From CAYYWP01 sp050176585 (lineage in GTDB: Bacteria; Desulfobacterota; Binatia; HRBIN30; CADEER01), in the NCBI GenBank assembly GCA_050176585.1, contig JBFXHX010000016.1, positions 29,436 to 93,435 of the forward strand: a DNA stretch of 64,000 bases, in the 5' to 3' direction. Positions 7,946 through 15,025 of this stretch are shown here, one piece after another. The translations under genes and the position numbers were made by a program. The notes under the pieces were generated by a model. It saw nothing but the letters and a program-made list of their open reading frames with translations, ran no database searches and was not told the DNA's origin. Each line of letters begins with the position of its first letter. Positions within the stretch are counted from its first letter, which is position 1.

Positions 7946-8335
7946 ATGACCGACCGCTCATTTGGGCTCTTTGAACCGGACGCACTACTCCCGGCACAAT
8001 TTTATGCGGCGTTTCGCGGTGCGAACGCGATTCGAGGCGAGAAGCGCTTGATGCTCGCCGTGCTGGAGGACGCGCTCGACTGCTATCAGAAGTATGCGAT
8101 CGCGCGCGACGGACACGGGCAGCTGCTGTTCGAGGAAGCGAACCAGTGGATTGCCTCGGCTGACCGCGGGTGGTTCTTTTCCTACGAAAACATCTGCGAG
8201 ACCTTGGAGATCAACGCCGAATACCTGCGCCGGGGCCTGGAGTCCTGGCGCCGCGGAGCCATCAACGGCACCGTCCCAGTGGTCATACGATCGCCGCAGA
8301 AGGCCGCCGCCCCCGCGCTGCGGGCGGCCAGTTGA
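7946..8335 (+). CDS. small conserved protein, paralogue of 9052-9348
   Basis: 129 residues. The core is a helix RLMLAVLEDALDCYQKYAI, then a segment with ANQWIASADRGWFFSYENIC and a C-terminal helix-turn-like pair ETLEINAEYLRRGLESW. The protein at 9052-9348 shares this layout (LMLAVIEQAL..., a segment ending in FSLDAVCAQFHFSSSAIRGAVRR). The last two helices look like a helix-turn-helix, so DNA binding is possible, but I do not recognise a named family. I recall similar small proteins in deltaproteobacterial genomes. It is divergent from its paralogue, with coaE between them. Confidence 0.7.
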   Translation: MTDRSFGLFEPDALLPAQFYAAFRGANAIRGEKRLMLAVLEDALDCYQKYAIARDGHGQLLFEEANQWIASADRGWFFSYENICETLEINAEYLRRGLESWRRGAINGTVPVVIRSPQKAAAPALRAAS

Positions 8336-8417
8336 ACGGAATCGATCGAGTAGCTCGGCGGCTCATCTGCAGGTGAGCCGCCGATCGCGCCCGCCGGCGC
8401 CGGCGGCGCGCTGAACC

Positions 8418-9026
8418 ATGGGCTCGCGACCGCTGGTAATCGGCCTGACCGGCGGTATCGGCTCAGGCAAAAGCCAGGCGGTGCGCGCGCTCGCCGAGCT
8501 CGGCGCCGTGGTCATCGATGCGGACCGCATCGGCCATGACGTCTACGCCCCGGGTACCCCCGGCCATCGCGCGGTCGTAGACGCGTTCGGCCCCGGGGTC
8601 ATCTCCCCGGATGGGTCGGTGGATCGCGTGCGCCTCGGCCAGCGGGTATTCGCCGATCCCGTCGAGCTCGAGCGCCTGAACGCCATCGTCCATCCCCTGA
8701 TCCGGGAGGCGCTCGCGGACCGGATCGAAGCCGAGCGATCGAGCGGCCGAGGGCCGATCGTCGTCGAAGCGGCGGTCTTACTGGAGGCGAACTGGGATGC
8801 GTTGGTCGATGAAGTGTGGGTGGTGATGGCGCGCCGCGAGGTCGTCGAGCGCCGCCTGCGCAACCAGCGCGGGATGGACGCCGCGGCCGTGGCCGCGCGC
8901 ATGCGCGCTCAACTGAGCGATGCGGATCGCGCCGCGCGCGCCCAGGTGATCATCGACAACAGCGGTACTCTCGCGGAGCTGCGTGCCGAGGTCGAGCGCC
9001 TGTGGCGCGATCGCCTGCGCGGATGA
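8418..9026 (+). CDS. coaE: dephospho-CoA kinase
   Basis: 202-residue CoaE, which phosphorylates the 3'-OH of dephospho-CoA in the last step of CoA synthesis. Walker A GLTGGIGSGKSQAVRALAEL, the substrate segment VVIDADRIGHDVYAPGTPGH, the family motif LNAIVHPLIREAL and the lid segment RLRNQRGMDAAAVAARMRAQL are all present. Length is normal. The ATG at 8418 follows shortly after the upstream small gene (8335), but no strong Shine-Dalgarno is visible. Cytoplasmic. Confidence 0.95.
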   Translation: MGSRPLVIGLTGGIGSGKSQAVRALAELGAVVIDADRIGHDVYAPGTPGHRAVVDAFGPGVISPDGSVDRVRLGQRVFADPVELERLNAIVHPLIREALADRIEAERSSGRGPIVVEAAVLLEANWDALVDEVWVVMARREVVERRLRNQRGMDAAAVAARMRAQLSDADRAARAQVIIDNSGTLAELRAEVERLWRDRLRG

Positions 9027-9051
9027 CGGGGCGCGTGCGCGCGATTGCGCC

Positions 9052-9348
9052 TCAGGCGGCGTGCGGGAGCGCCTTACCCTTTGCGATCGGGCGCTGGCGC
9101 AGGCGCCGGCGGACGGCGCCGCGAATGGCGCTCGACGAGAAATGAAATTGCGCGCACACGGCGTCGAGGCTGAACGCGCTCGAGTCGGCGCCGTACGCGA
9201 GAAAATACGCTTCCGCATCCGCGCGCACTGCCGGACAGCCGCTATCGAGATCGGAGAGCGCCTGCTCGATCACGGCCAGCATCAGCACTTCTTCGGACAT
9301 CAAACAGCGTGAATCGATCTGGGGGGTCAGAATCCGTCCACGAACCAT
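9052..9348 (-). CDS. small conserved protein, paralogue of 7946-8335
   Basis: 98 residues from the ATG at 9348, which has GGGAGG 8 nt upstream; the inner ATG at 9300 (MSEEVLMLAV) has no ribosome site. It shares the paralogue's layout: LMLAVIEQALSDLDSGCP, an acidic segment AEAYFLAYGADSS, FSLDAVCAQFHFSSSAIRGAV, then a basic tail RRRLRQRPIAKGK. The Arg/Lys-rich tail and helix-turn-like end suggest nucleic acid binding. Convergent with coaE. Function unknown. Confidence 0.68.
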   Translation of the reverse strand: MVRGRILTPQIDSRCLMSEEVLMLAVIEQALSDLDSGCPAVRADAEAYFLAYGADSSAFSLDAVCAQFHFSSSAIRGAVRRRLRQRPIAKGKALPHAA

Positions 9349-9648
9349 TACCCATGCCTCCCGAGCGATCCATCCAGCACGACACATGCCAGTGTCATCA
9401 AAACAACACACAACGTAAACGGCCCTTGGCACGCCAAACAATTGACACCTACGGTGCGCTCTGGCCGTCAGAAAATGACAAGATAGTGCGAGCGACTGTA
9501 CACGATCGGCCTCCCCGCCGCGCCGCGCGCGCTGGGCGGTGGGCTGTGGCGAGCGCGTTGACGCCTGAAGGGATTGCTCTACAGTGGCGCTTTGGCTCGA
9601 CGGCGGCCGGCAATTGCCGCGCGCTGCGCCGAATCTCGGGGGGAAGAT
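9349..9648. other. divergent intergenic region, no gene seen
   Basis: The 300 bp between the minus-strand gene starting at 9348 and the iron-sulfur protein at 9649 must hold both promoters. There is a TTGACA at 9442-9447 but no credible -10 at usable spacing. The part around 9400-9490 is comparatively A-rich. No open frame with coding character was found. Confidence 0.5.
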
Positions 9649-11142
9649 ATGGCGGAGGCAATCGGCCTCAAAGTTGACGATCCCAAGTTCTGGGACGCGG
9701 GTCATCTCAAGCAAGAAGTCGACCGGATATTCGATATCTGTTGGGGCTGCCGGCTCTGCTTCAAGTTCTGCGGCAGTTTTCCGACGCTGTTCGAATTGAT
9801 CGATCGCAAGACCGATCAGTTGCGGGCCGAGCACCTGAGCCACCATCCGGAGATCGCCGCCGCGGCTGCCGAGCGCCGCCGGGCAGCGGCGGAGAATCCC
9901 GCCCCCGTGGAGGAGCATCACGGCGGCGAGGTCGGCGTGACGTACGGAGATGAGCTGCCGGAGATCCAGGCCCACGCGCGCGATCTGACCAACGCCGAGG
10001 TCGACCGCGTCGTCGAGCTGTGCTTCCAGTGCAAGCTCTGCTACCCGAACTGCCCGTACACTCCCCCGCACGAGTTCGCGCTCGACTTCCCCCGCCTGCT
10101 GCTGCGCTGGAAGGCGCACCAGACCCGCCACCACGGCGTTTCCCTCCAGGCCCGGCTGATGCGCGACACGGAGACGATCGGCAGGGCCGCGAGCACCGCG
10201 CCCGAGCTCGCCAACTGGGCCCTGAAGAACCGGCCTAACCGGGCGGTGATGGAGTCGGTGGTCGGTATCCACCGCGATAAATTGCTGCCCACGTATCACC
10301 GCGAGACGTTTCCCCAGTGGTGGAAGGCCCACCAGCCGCGGATCGAGCCAGCCGAGCCCTTGAAAGAGGGCGTCGAAACGCCCACGCCGGTGAAAGCTGC
10401 GCTGTTCTCGACCTGCCTCATCGACTACAACGACCCGCAGGTCGGCGCCGCGGCCGTCTGCGTGCTCGAGCACAACGGCGTGGAGGTGGTTCGGCCGGAG
10501 GGACAAGTGTGCTGCGGTATGCCGTTCCTCGACGGCGGGGACCTCGATGCCGCGGCCGCCAAGATCCGGCGCAATGTCGAGATCCTGGCGCCATATGCGG
10601 AGCAGGGCTACGCGATCGTGATCCCCTCGCCGAGCTGCAGCCTCATGATGCGCGAAGACTTCCCGCAACTGGTCGCTGGGCCGCGGACTGATGTGGTCGC
10701 GCGCCGGTCGCACGATTTGAACGAGTACCTGTACCGCCTCGCCCGCGACGGGCGCCTGAAGCGAGATTTCCGGCGCCGCTTCGGGCGCGTGCAGTATCAC
10801 GTGCCCTGTCACATCCGCGTGCAGAACATCGGCATCCGAGGACGCGATCTGCTGCGGCTGGTCGCCGACGAGGTCGAGCTCGTGCAGGAGTGTTCGGGCC
10901 ACGACGGCACCTGGAGCATGCAGAAGGCGCACTTCGAGGAGTCGCTGCGCTGGGGGCAGAAAGCGTTCGCCGGTATGCGCGCCGGTGCGGGGGAGCCGTG
11001 TGCGCTCGCCTGCACGGATTGCCGTCTCGCCGCCCTGCATCTCGAACAAGGCGCGGGGCGCAAGACCGTCCACCCCGTCGTCGCGCTGGCCGCCGCGTAC
11101 GGCTTCGAGGTCGGCCAACAGCTCGACACCAAACCGGTATAG
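9649..11142 (+). CDS. GlpC/HdrD-like iron-sulfur oxidoreductase subunit
   Basis: 497 residues. Two 4Fe-4S motifs: C31-x2-C34-x2-C37-x3-C41 (CWGCRLCFKFC) and C125-x2-C128-x2-C131-x3-C135 (CFQCKLCYPNC). The C-terminal half has the Cys-rich (CCG) domains of heterodisulfide reductase D/GlpC, including QVCCGMPFLDGGD (C288-C289) and a later HVPCHIRVQN...ECSGHDGTWSM. These proteins pass electrons between a flavin dehydrogenase and the quinone pool. There is no membrane helix and no flavin subunit or rubrerythrin beside it, so the partner is unknown. The ATG at 9649 has GGGGGGAA upstream. Confidence 0.88.
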   Translation: MAEAIGLKVDDPKFWDAGHLKQEVDRIFDICWGCRLCFKFCGSFPTLFELIDRKTDQLRAEHLSHHPEIAAAAAERRRAAAENPAPVEEHHGGEVGVTYGDELPEIQAHARDLTNAEVDRVVELCFQCKLCYPNCPYTPPHEFALDFPRLLLRWKAHQTRHHGVSLQARLMRDTETIGRAASTAPELANWALKNRPNRAVMESVVGIHRDKLLPTYHRETFPQWWKAHQPRIEPAEPLKEGVETPTPVKAALFSTCLIDYNDPQVGAAAVCVLEHNGVEVVRPEGQVCCGMPFLDGGDLDAAAAKIRRNVEILAPYAEQGYAIVIPSPSCSLMMREDFPQLVAGPRTDVVARRSHDLNEYLYRLARDGRLKRDFRRRFGRVQYHVPCHIRVQNIGIRGRDLLRLVADEVELVQECSGHDGTWSMQKAHFEESLRWGQKAFAGMRAGAGEPCALACTDCRLAALHLEQGAGRKTVHPVVALAAAYGFEVGQQLDTKPV

Positions 11143-11266
11143 GATGCCGGGCTCGCGATCGCGGTCGGCGATTCGCGAGGGCTCGGAGTGGGCAGCGGAA
11201 ACGCCGGCGGCAGCCGTAGCGCTGCCGTTCGGCCGCCGACAGTGCTGCCGCCCTCGCCGGCTGATC

Positions 11267-12625
11267 CTAGTCGCCGCGCAAAATCCAGGTCGCCGGCCAG
11301 AGCGAACGCTCCTGCTGTGCCAGATCGACATCTGGATCGACCAGCCGCCGCGGCGGCAAGCCGTTGAGCGAACAACGCCAGTCGACCTTGATGACCGGAT
11401 CTCCCATGCCGCTGGCGCGTATCTCGTCGCGTTTGAAGTGCACGTACCGCAGCAGCATGTCGGGAAACGTATACAGCTTCTTTAGCTGCCTGTGTGTGAG
11501 GTCCTTTGCTGGGTCGAGGGACATGCGCTGGCCGGTCTCGGGGATGTACGCCACGATCTGCATGCGGCTGCTCTTGCCGCGCAGTTTCATGTGCCACGCG
11601 AAACGGTGGCCTTCCTCGGTCCAACTCACGTAGCCGGGGTACAGAAAGTGTCGCAACGGAAGAGCGATCTGTACGGCGACGTAGGCGGCGATGCCGAGTA
11701 GCAGCGCCCACTGGACCGAGGCCACACGCCGTGCTCGAACTCCCGCGGACGCCTGCGCAGATTCCTGCGGAGCCGCGGCCCGCGGCGGCAGCAAATGCAG
11801 CCGCCGGGGCCAATCGGGGTCGAAGAAAATAGTGATCGCGCCGGTCATGAGGTACGAGAACACCCCGATGCGCAGGAATATCTCGTTCATCGCATGAAAT
11901 GCGGTGGCTAGTGCGAAGCCGATGAGGCGGCTGCGGCGAAAGCACAGCAGCACCGGTACGATGGCGTCGAAAAGGAGGCCCCCGTAGGCGATCCCGTAAG
12001 CCAGCAGCGCCGGCGAGAGATAGCTGGCGATCTCTGGCACGCCCTCCGAGCGGTTGACGAGCGACGAGTACATCGGCTCGCCGCGCAGCCAGTCGGGGTT
12101 CAGCTTCGCGATCGCGCCGAAGAAATAGACGATGAAGAGCTGGAACCGCAGCAACAAGATGTTCCAGCGCGGCACCATTTCGCTCCACTCGGGATGCCGC
12201 AGCCGGTCGAGCGAAAAGGCCCGGTGAGGCGACATCCATATGAGCAGGAAGCAGAGCAGGCTGATCAGGTAGTAATGGTTCATGTACACCGACTGCTCGA
12301 GCAGGAACTTGTAGGTGTACAGGAACCACAGGAGGACGATGGCCGCGCGATAGAAGAGGCCCGCGGCGACCATGGCCGCAGCCACCCCCATGACGGCGAA
12401 GTGAATGTACATGCCGTTGCCGGGCCACGGCTGCACCCAGTCGAAGTACAGATACGTGAAGTGGTACTTGGGCCGGATGTAGTACTCGTAGATCCAGCCC
12501 TCCTGCGCATAGCGCACGACGTCCCAGGCGATCATCGCGCCGAGCACGATGCGAAACACCGCCATCGAAGCGGCGTCGACCGGCTCGAACAAGCCAGTGG
12601 CCCAGCGGCGGAGCCGATCCGTCAT
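11267..12625 (-). CDS. HTTM-domain membrane protein (vitamin K-dependent carboxylase homologue)
   Basis: 452 residues with several transmembrane helices in the first 330 and a soluble C-terminal domain. It belongs to the HTTM family that includes the animal vitamin K-dependent gamma-glutamyl carboxylase. The hallmark IAKLNPDWLRGEPM is present; K174 lines up with the catalytic-base Lys of the human enzyme, and H117 in MNHYYL falls near the essential His region. Bacterial homologues are common and their substrates are mostly unknown. It is divergent from the EF-hand-bearing gene at 12788. Carboxylase activity is inference. Confidence 0.85.
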   Translation of the reverse strand: MTDRLRRWATGLFEPVDAASMAVFRIVLGAMIAWDVVRYAQEGWIYEYYIRPKYHFTYLYFDWVQPWPGNGMYIHFAVMGVAAAMVAAGLFYRAAIVLLWFLYTYKFLLEQSVYMNHYYLISLLCFLLIWMSPHRAFSLDRLRHPEWSEMVPRWNILLLRFQLFIVYFFGAIAKLNPDWLRGEPMYSSLVNRSEGVPEIASYLSPALLAYGIAYGGLLFDAIVPVLLCFRRSRLIGFALATAFHAMNEIFLRIGVFSYLMTGAITIFFDPDWPRRLHLLPPRAAAPQESAQASAGVRARRVASVQWALLLGIAAYVAVQIALPLRHFLYPGYVSWTEEGHRFAWHMKLRGKSSRMQIVAYIPETGQRMSLDPAKDLTHRQLKKLYTFPDMLLRYVHFKRDEIRASGMGDPVIKVDWRCSLNGLPPRRLVDPDVDLAQQERSLWPATWILRGD

Positions 12626-12787
12626 TGATCTTGGTCGTACCGATCGCGTCAGCAGCTGTCCACCGGTCTATGCGCTGGCATGACAGCGCGCCCGCGGGCG
12701 CTCGGCTCACTCCACGACGGGATCCGGGCGCGCCGCCCTGCGCATCTACTCTTTCAACACCGCGCCCGCTCGCGTAGCCTTCCCGAG

Positions 12788-13945
12788 ATGCTCAAGCGCG
12801 CGGTTCGGTGTGTCCTGGTGCTCGACCTCTTTCTCGCCACCGCTGCTGCCGCGGCGCCGGTGTGCCCCGGTGACTGCGACGGCGACCGGGTCGTGCGCAT
12901 CAACGAGATCATACAAGGCGTGGCGATTGCCCTCGGCGAGGCGCCGCTCGGTAATTGCCCGAGCTTCGACCGCGATGGCGACGGCGTCGTGACAATCAGC
13001 GAGCTGCTCGCCGGCGTGAACGGACTGCTGCTGGCGTGCCCGGCCGTACCGACGTTCACGCCCCCCGAAGGGCCGACGAGAACGCCCACGCCGACGCCAT
13101 CGCCGACCGCGACCGTGAACCAACCGCCGCGCCAGCCGGGGTTGGTGTACCGCACCTACGCCGGTAAACCCGTCGCACTACCGCTCGGCGTCGACCCGGA
13201 AGGCGGGCCGGTTTCCTGCACGGCTCAGAATCTGGCCGCGAACATGAGCGTCGACGGCGCCGGGGTGTTGCACTGGTCACCCGCGCCGACCCAGATCGGC
13301 CCCTTCTCGGTAGACTATACCTGCAGTGATGCGGAAGAGCCGCCGGCGGTCACCAACGGTGTGCAGCACTTCCGAGTGACGGAGCTGGATAGCTGCACGG
13401 TAGCCGACTGCGCGCCCGAGCGCGGCTGTATCGCGACGCTCGTCTCTCCTGCGGAGCCGTGCTGCAGCGGAGCAGCCATCCAGCGCGCCGGCGAACCCGC
13501 CGCGGAATGCCCGGAGGGTCGCGTGCTGCAGCTCGGCCGCAACAGGGAGGGCTTCGGGCGGCTGTACAATTGCGATCGGTTCCCCTTTCTCACGCCCGAT
13601 CAAGGCGAAGGCGTATTTCGCCTGCACATCCGCGTGCGCTGTCTGAACCCGCTCAACCGCGTGCGGGTAGCAGTGCGACTGGAGGCGGTGCGGGCCGACG
13701 GGCAGCCACCTGCACTGATTTTGAACTCCGAGCAGCAGGTGTTCGTCACCGCCACCCAGGACGGCTTTCTACAGCGCCGCCGCATCGAGATACCGATTGC
13801 TGTGGACGGGCCGTTCACGGACCTCGAAGACAAAGAGGCGAACCTCACCGTGACCGTGACCGACATTCCGCAGGGAAATTCGGTAACCGAGACCCTGCGG
13901 GTGATCATGGGGTCCGGCCAGGCCGCCGAGCTGCCGGATTTCTGA
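12788..13945 (+). CDS. secreted protein with paired EF-hand (dockerin-like) module
   Basis: 385 residues. Signal peptide 1-23, then a paired EF-hand module of about 58 residues: CPGDCDGDRVVRINEIIQG..., then CPSFDRDGDGVVTISELLAG..., ending ACP. Each half has the DxDGD...I..E calcium loop of dockerin type I/EF-hands. A Pro/Thr linker follows (TPTPTPSPTATV), then a Cys-rich and beta-rich C-terminal part of about 270 residues with LHIRVRCLNPLNRVRVAVRLEAV that I cannot name. It is the first of three proteins here with this module. Start ATG 12788 chosen because the signal peptide begins there. Confidence 0.85.
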   Translation: MLKRAVRCVLVLDLFLATAAAAAPVCPGDCDGDRVVRINEIIQGVAIALGEAPLGNCPSFDRDGDGVVTISELLAGVNGLLLACPAVPTFTPPEGPTRTPTPTPSPTATVNQPPRQPGLVYRTYAGKPVALPLGVDPEGGPVSCTAQNLAANMSVDGAGVLHWSPAPTQIGPFSVDYTCSDAEEPPAVTNGVQHFRVTELDSCTVADCAPERGCIATLVSPAEPCCSGAAIQRAGEPAAECPEGRVLQLGRNREGFGRLYNCDRFPFLTPDQGEGVFRLHIRVRCLNPLNRVRVAVRLEAVRADGQPPALILNSEQQVFVTATQDGFLQRRRIEIPIAVDGPFTDLEDKEANLTVTVTDIPQGNSVTETLRVIMGSGQAAELPDF

Positions 13946-14002
13946 GCGCCCAGTCTCGGATGTGCTGCGGCTGGCGGTTCCCGGCTGAGCGCGGCCGCGG
14001 CG

Positions 14003-14875
14003 CTACTCAATCGTACACTCGGCGGAGCACCCGGCGCCGCCGTCGCACTCCTCGCCGCTCTCGATCACGCGGTTACCGCACTCCGCCGCCGGGCACAGCA
14101 CGGCATCCTGGATGTAGAAAGCGCCCCCGAGGCAATCCGCGCGTGCGCCCAGGATCGCCAGCAGCGCGGCGGGCGTGCGCCCGTACAGCGCGCTGGCATC
14201 GGCCGGGGAGCAGCGCGCCGCAATTCGATCCGCGAGCCAAGCGCTTGCGCGACCGGTGCGGTCGGTCGCGGCGGTCACCCAGTCTTGGCGCTCGGCGGTG
14301 GACGGTGAAGCGGCGGCCGCGCGGTCCATGGCCCGCCGGCGGGCGCGGAAAATGGAGTGCATGAGCTCGGTCGCGCCGTTTCCCGTGGCGCTGATGCACG
14401 CTCGTTCGGCGGCGGAGAGATCTGGTCGCATCGGCGCGTACACGCCCGAATCCGCGGAGCGCTCCCAATCGCGGCAGAATGCGGTCAGGTCCTGCTGCAG
14501 GTCGAACGACCCGAGAAACCCCACAGCGATGGCTTGTCTTTCGCTGCAAAACGCGTCGACGGTGTCCTGCGACGCGCGGCGCACCGCGAGGATGCGCTCG
14601 CGCGTGGCGTCGAGGTCGCAGCTGCCGCCGGCCAGCTCGGTCTCGCGGCACGCGCGCCGCGCCGTCCACGCGCCGCCGGCGCACTGGGCCGCGGCGCGCG
14701 CGATGGCGCGCTGACAGCGCAACGCGTCCGCGTTCATCGCTCCCCAGCTGGCGAATGGCAGGCGCATGCCATGCGCGAATGCCGATGTGGCGCATCCGGT
14801 GCAGGCGGCGAGGGCGGCCACCGCGAGGACGAGCGGGGTGCGCGGGCGGGCGACGCGGCGAGTCTGAACGCGCAT
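14003..14875 (-). CDS. secreted protein with C-terminal disorganised Cys repeat
   Basis: 290 residues from ATG 14875. N-terminal signal peptide with a possible lipobox or cleavage region at AALAACTGCATSAFA. The mature part is helical and Cys-containing (CQRAIARAAAQCAGGAW, CRETELAGGSCDL, FCSERQA). The C-terminus AECGNRVIESGEECDGG, ending GCSAECTIE, is one unit of the disorganised Cys repeat common on secreted proteins of Myxococcota-like bacteria. Predicted cell-surface or secreted; no catalytic motif seen. It is divergent from the NHL protein at 15026. Confidence 0.78.
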   Translation of the reverse strand: MRVQTRRVARPRTPLVLAVAALAACTGCATSAFAHGMRLPFASWGAMNADALRCQRAIARAAAQCAGGAWTARRACRETELAGGSCDLDATRERILAVRRASQDTVDAFCSERQAIAVGFLGSFDLQQDLTAFCRDWERSADSGVYAPMRPDLSAAERACISATGNGATELMHSIFRARRRAMDRAAAASPSTAERQDWVTAATDRTGRASAWLADRIAARCSPADASALYGRTPAALLAILGARADCLGGAFYIQDAVLCPAAECGNRVIESGEECDGGAGCSAECTIE

Positions 14876-14939
14876 GTTTCGACCCTCGACCGTACGCGGG
14901 CGGCTGAAATGGGGCAAGCGCGATTCGCGCGCTTGATAG

Positions 14940-14967
14940 TTGACTGTGTTTACCTGGGCTGGCTAAT
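14940..14967 (+). promoter_or_regulatory. candidate sigma-70-type promoter of NHL gene
   Basis: TTGACT (14940-14945, 5 of 6 matches) and GCTAAT (14962-14967, 4 of 6) are separated by 16 nt. The pair lies 58 bp before the start at 15026 in the only clearly AT-richer part of this divergent gap. Confidence 0.4.
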
Positions 14968-15025
14968 GTGCCCGGAGTGTCAACCCCGGGCGGTTTTTCG
15001 CCCGCCGCGGTCAGAAGGGAGATCC

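Noticed and set aside
9052..11331. Minus-strand frame of 759 residues over the iron-sulfur gene
   Set aside because: Shadow of the plus-strand gene at 9649; composition is biased and without motifs, and only its last part contains the real small gene at 9052-9348.
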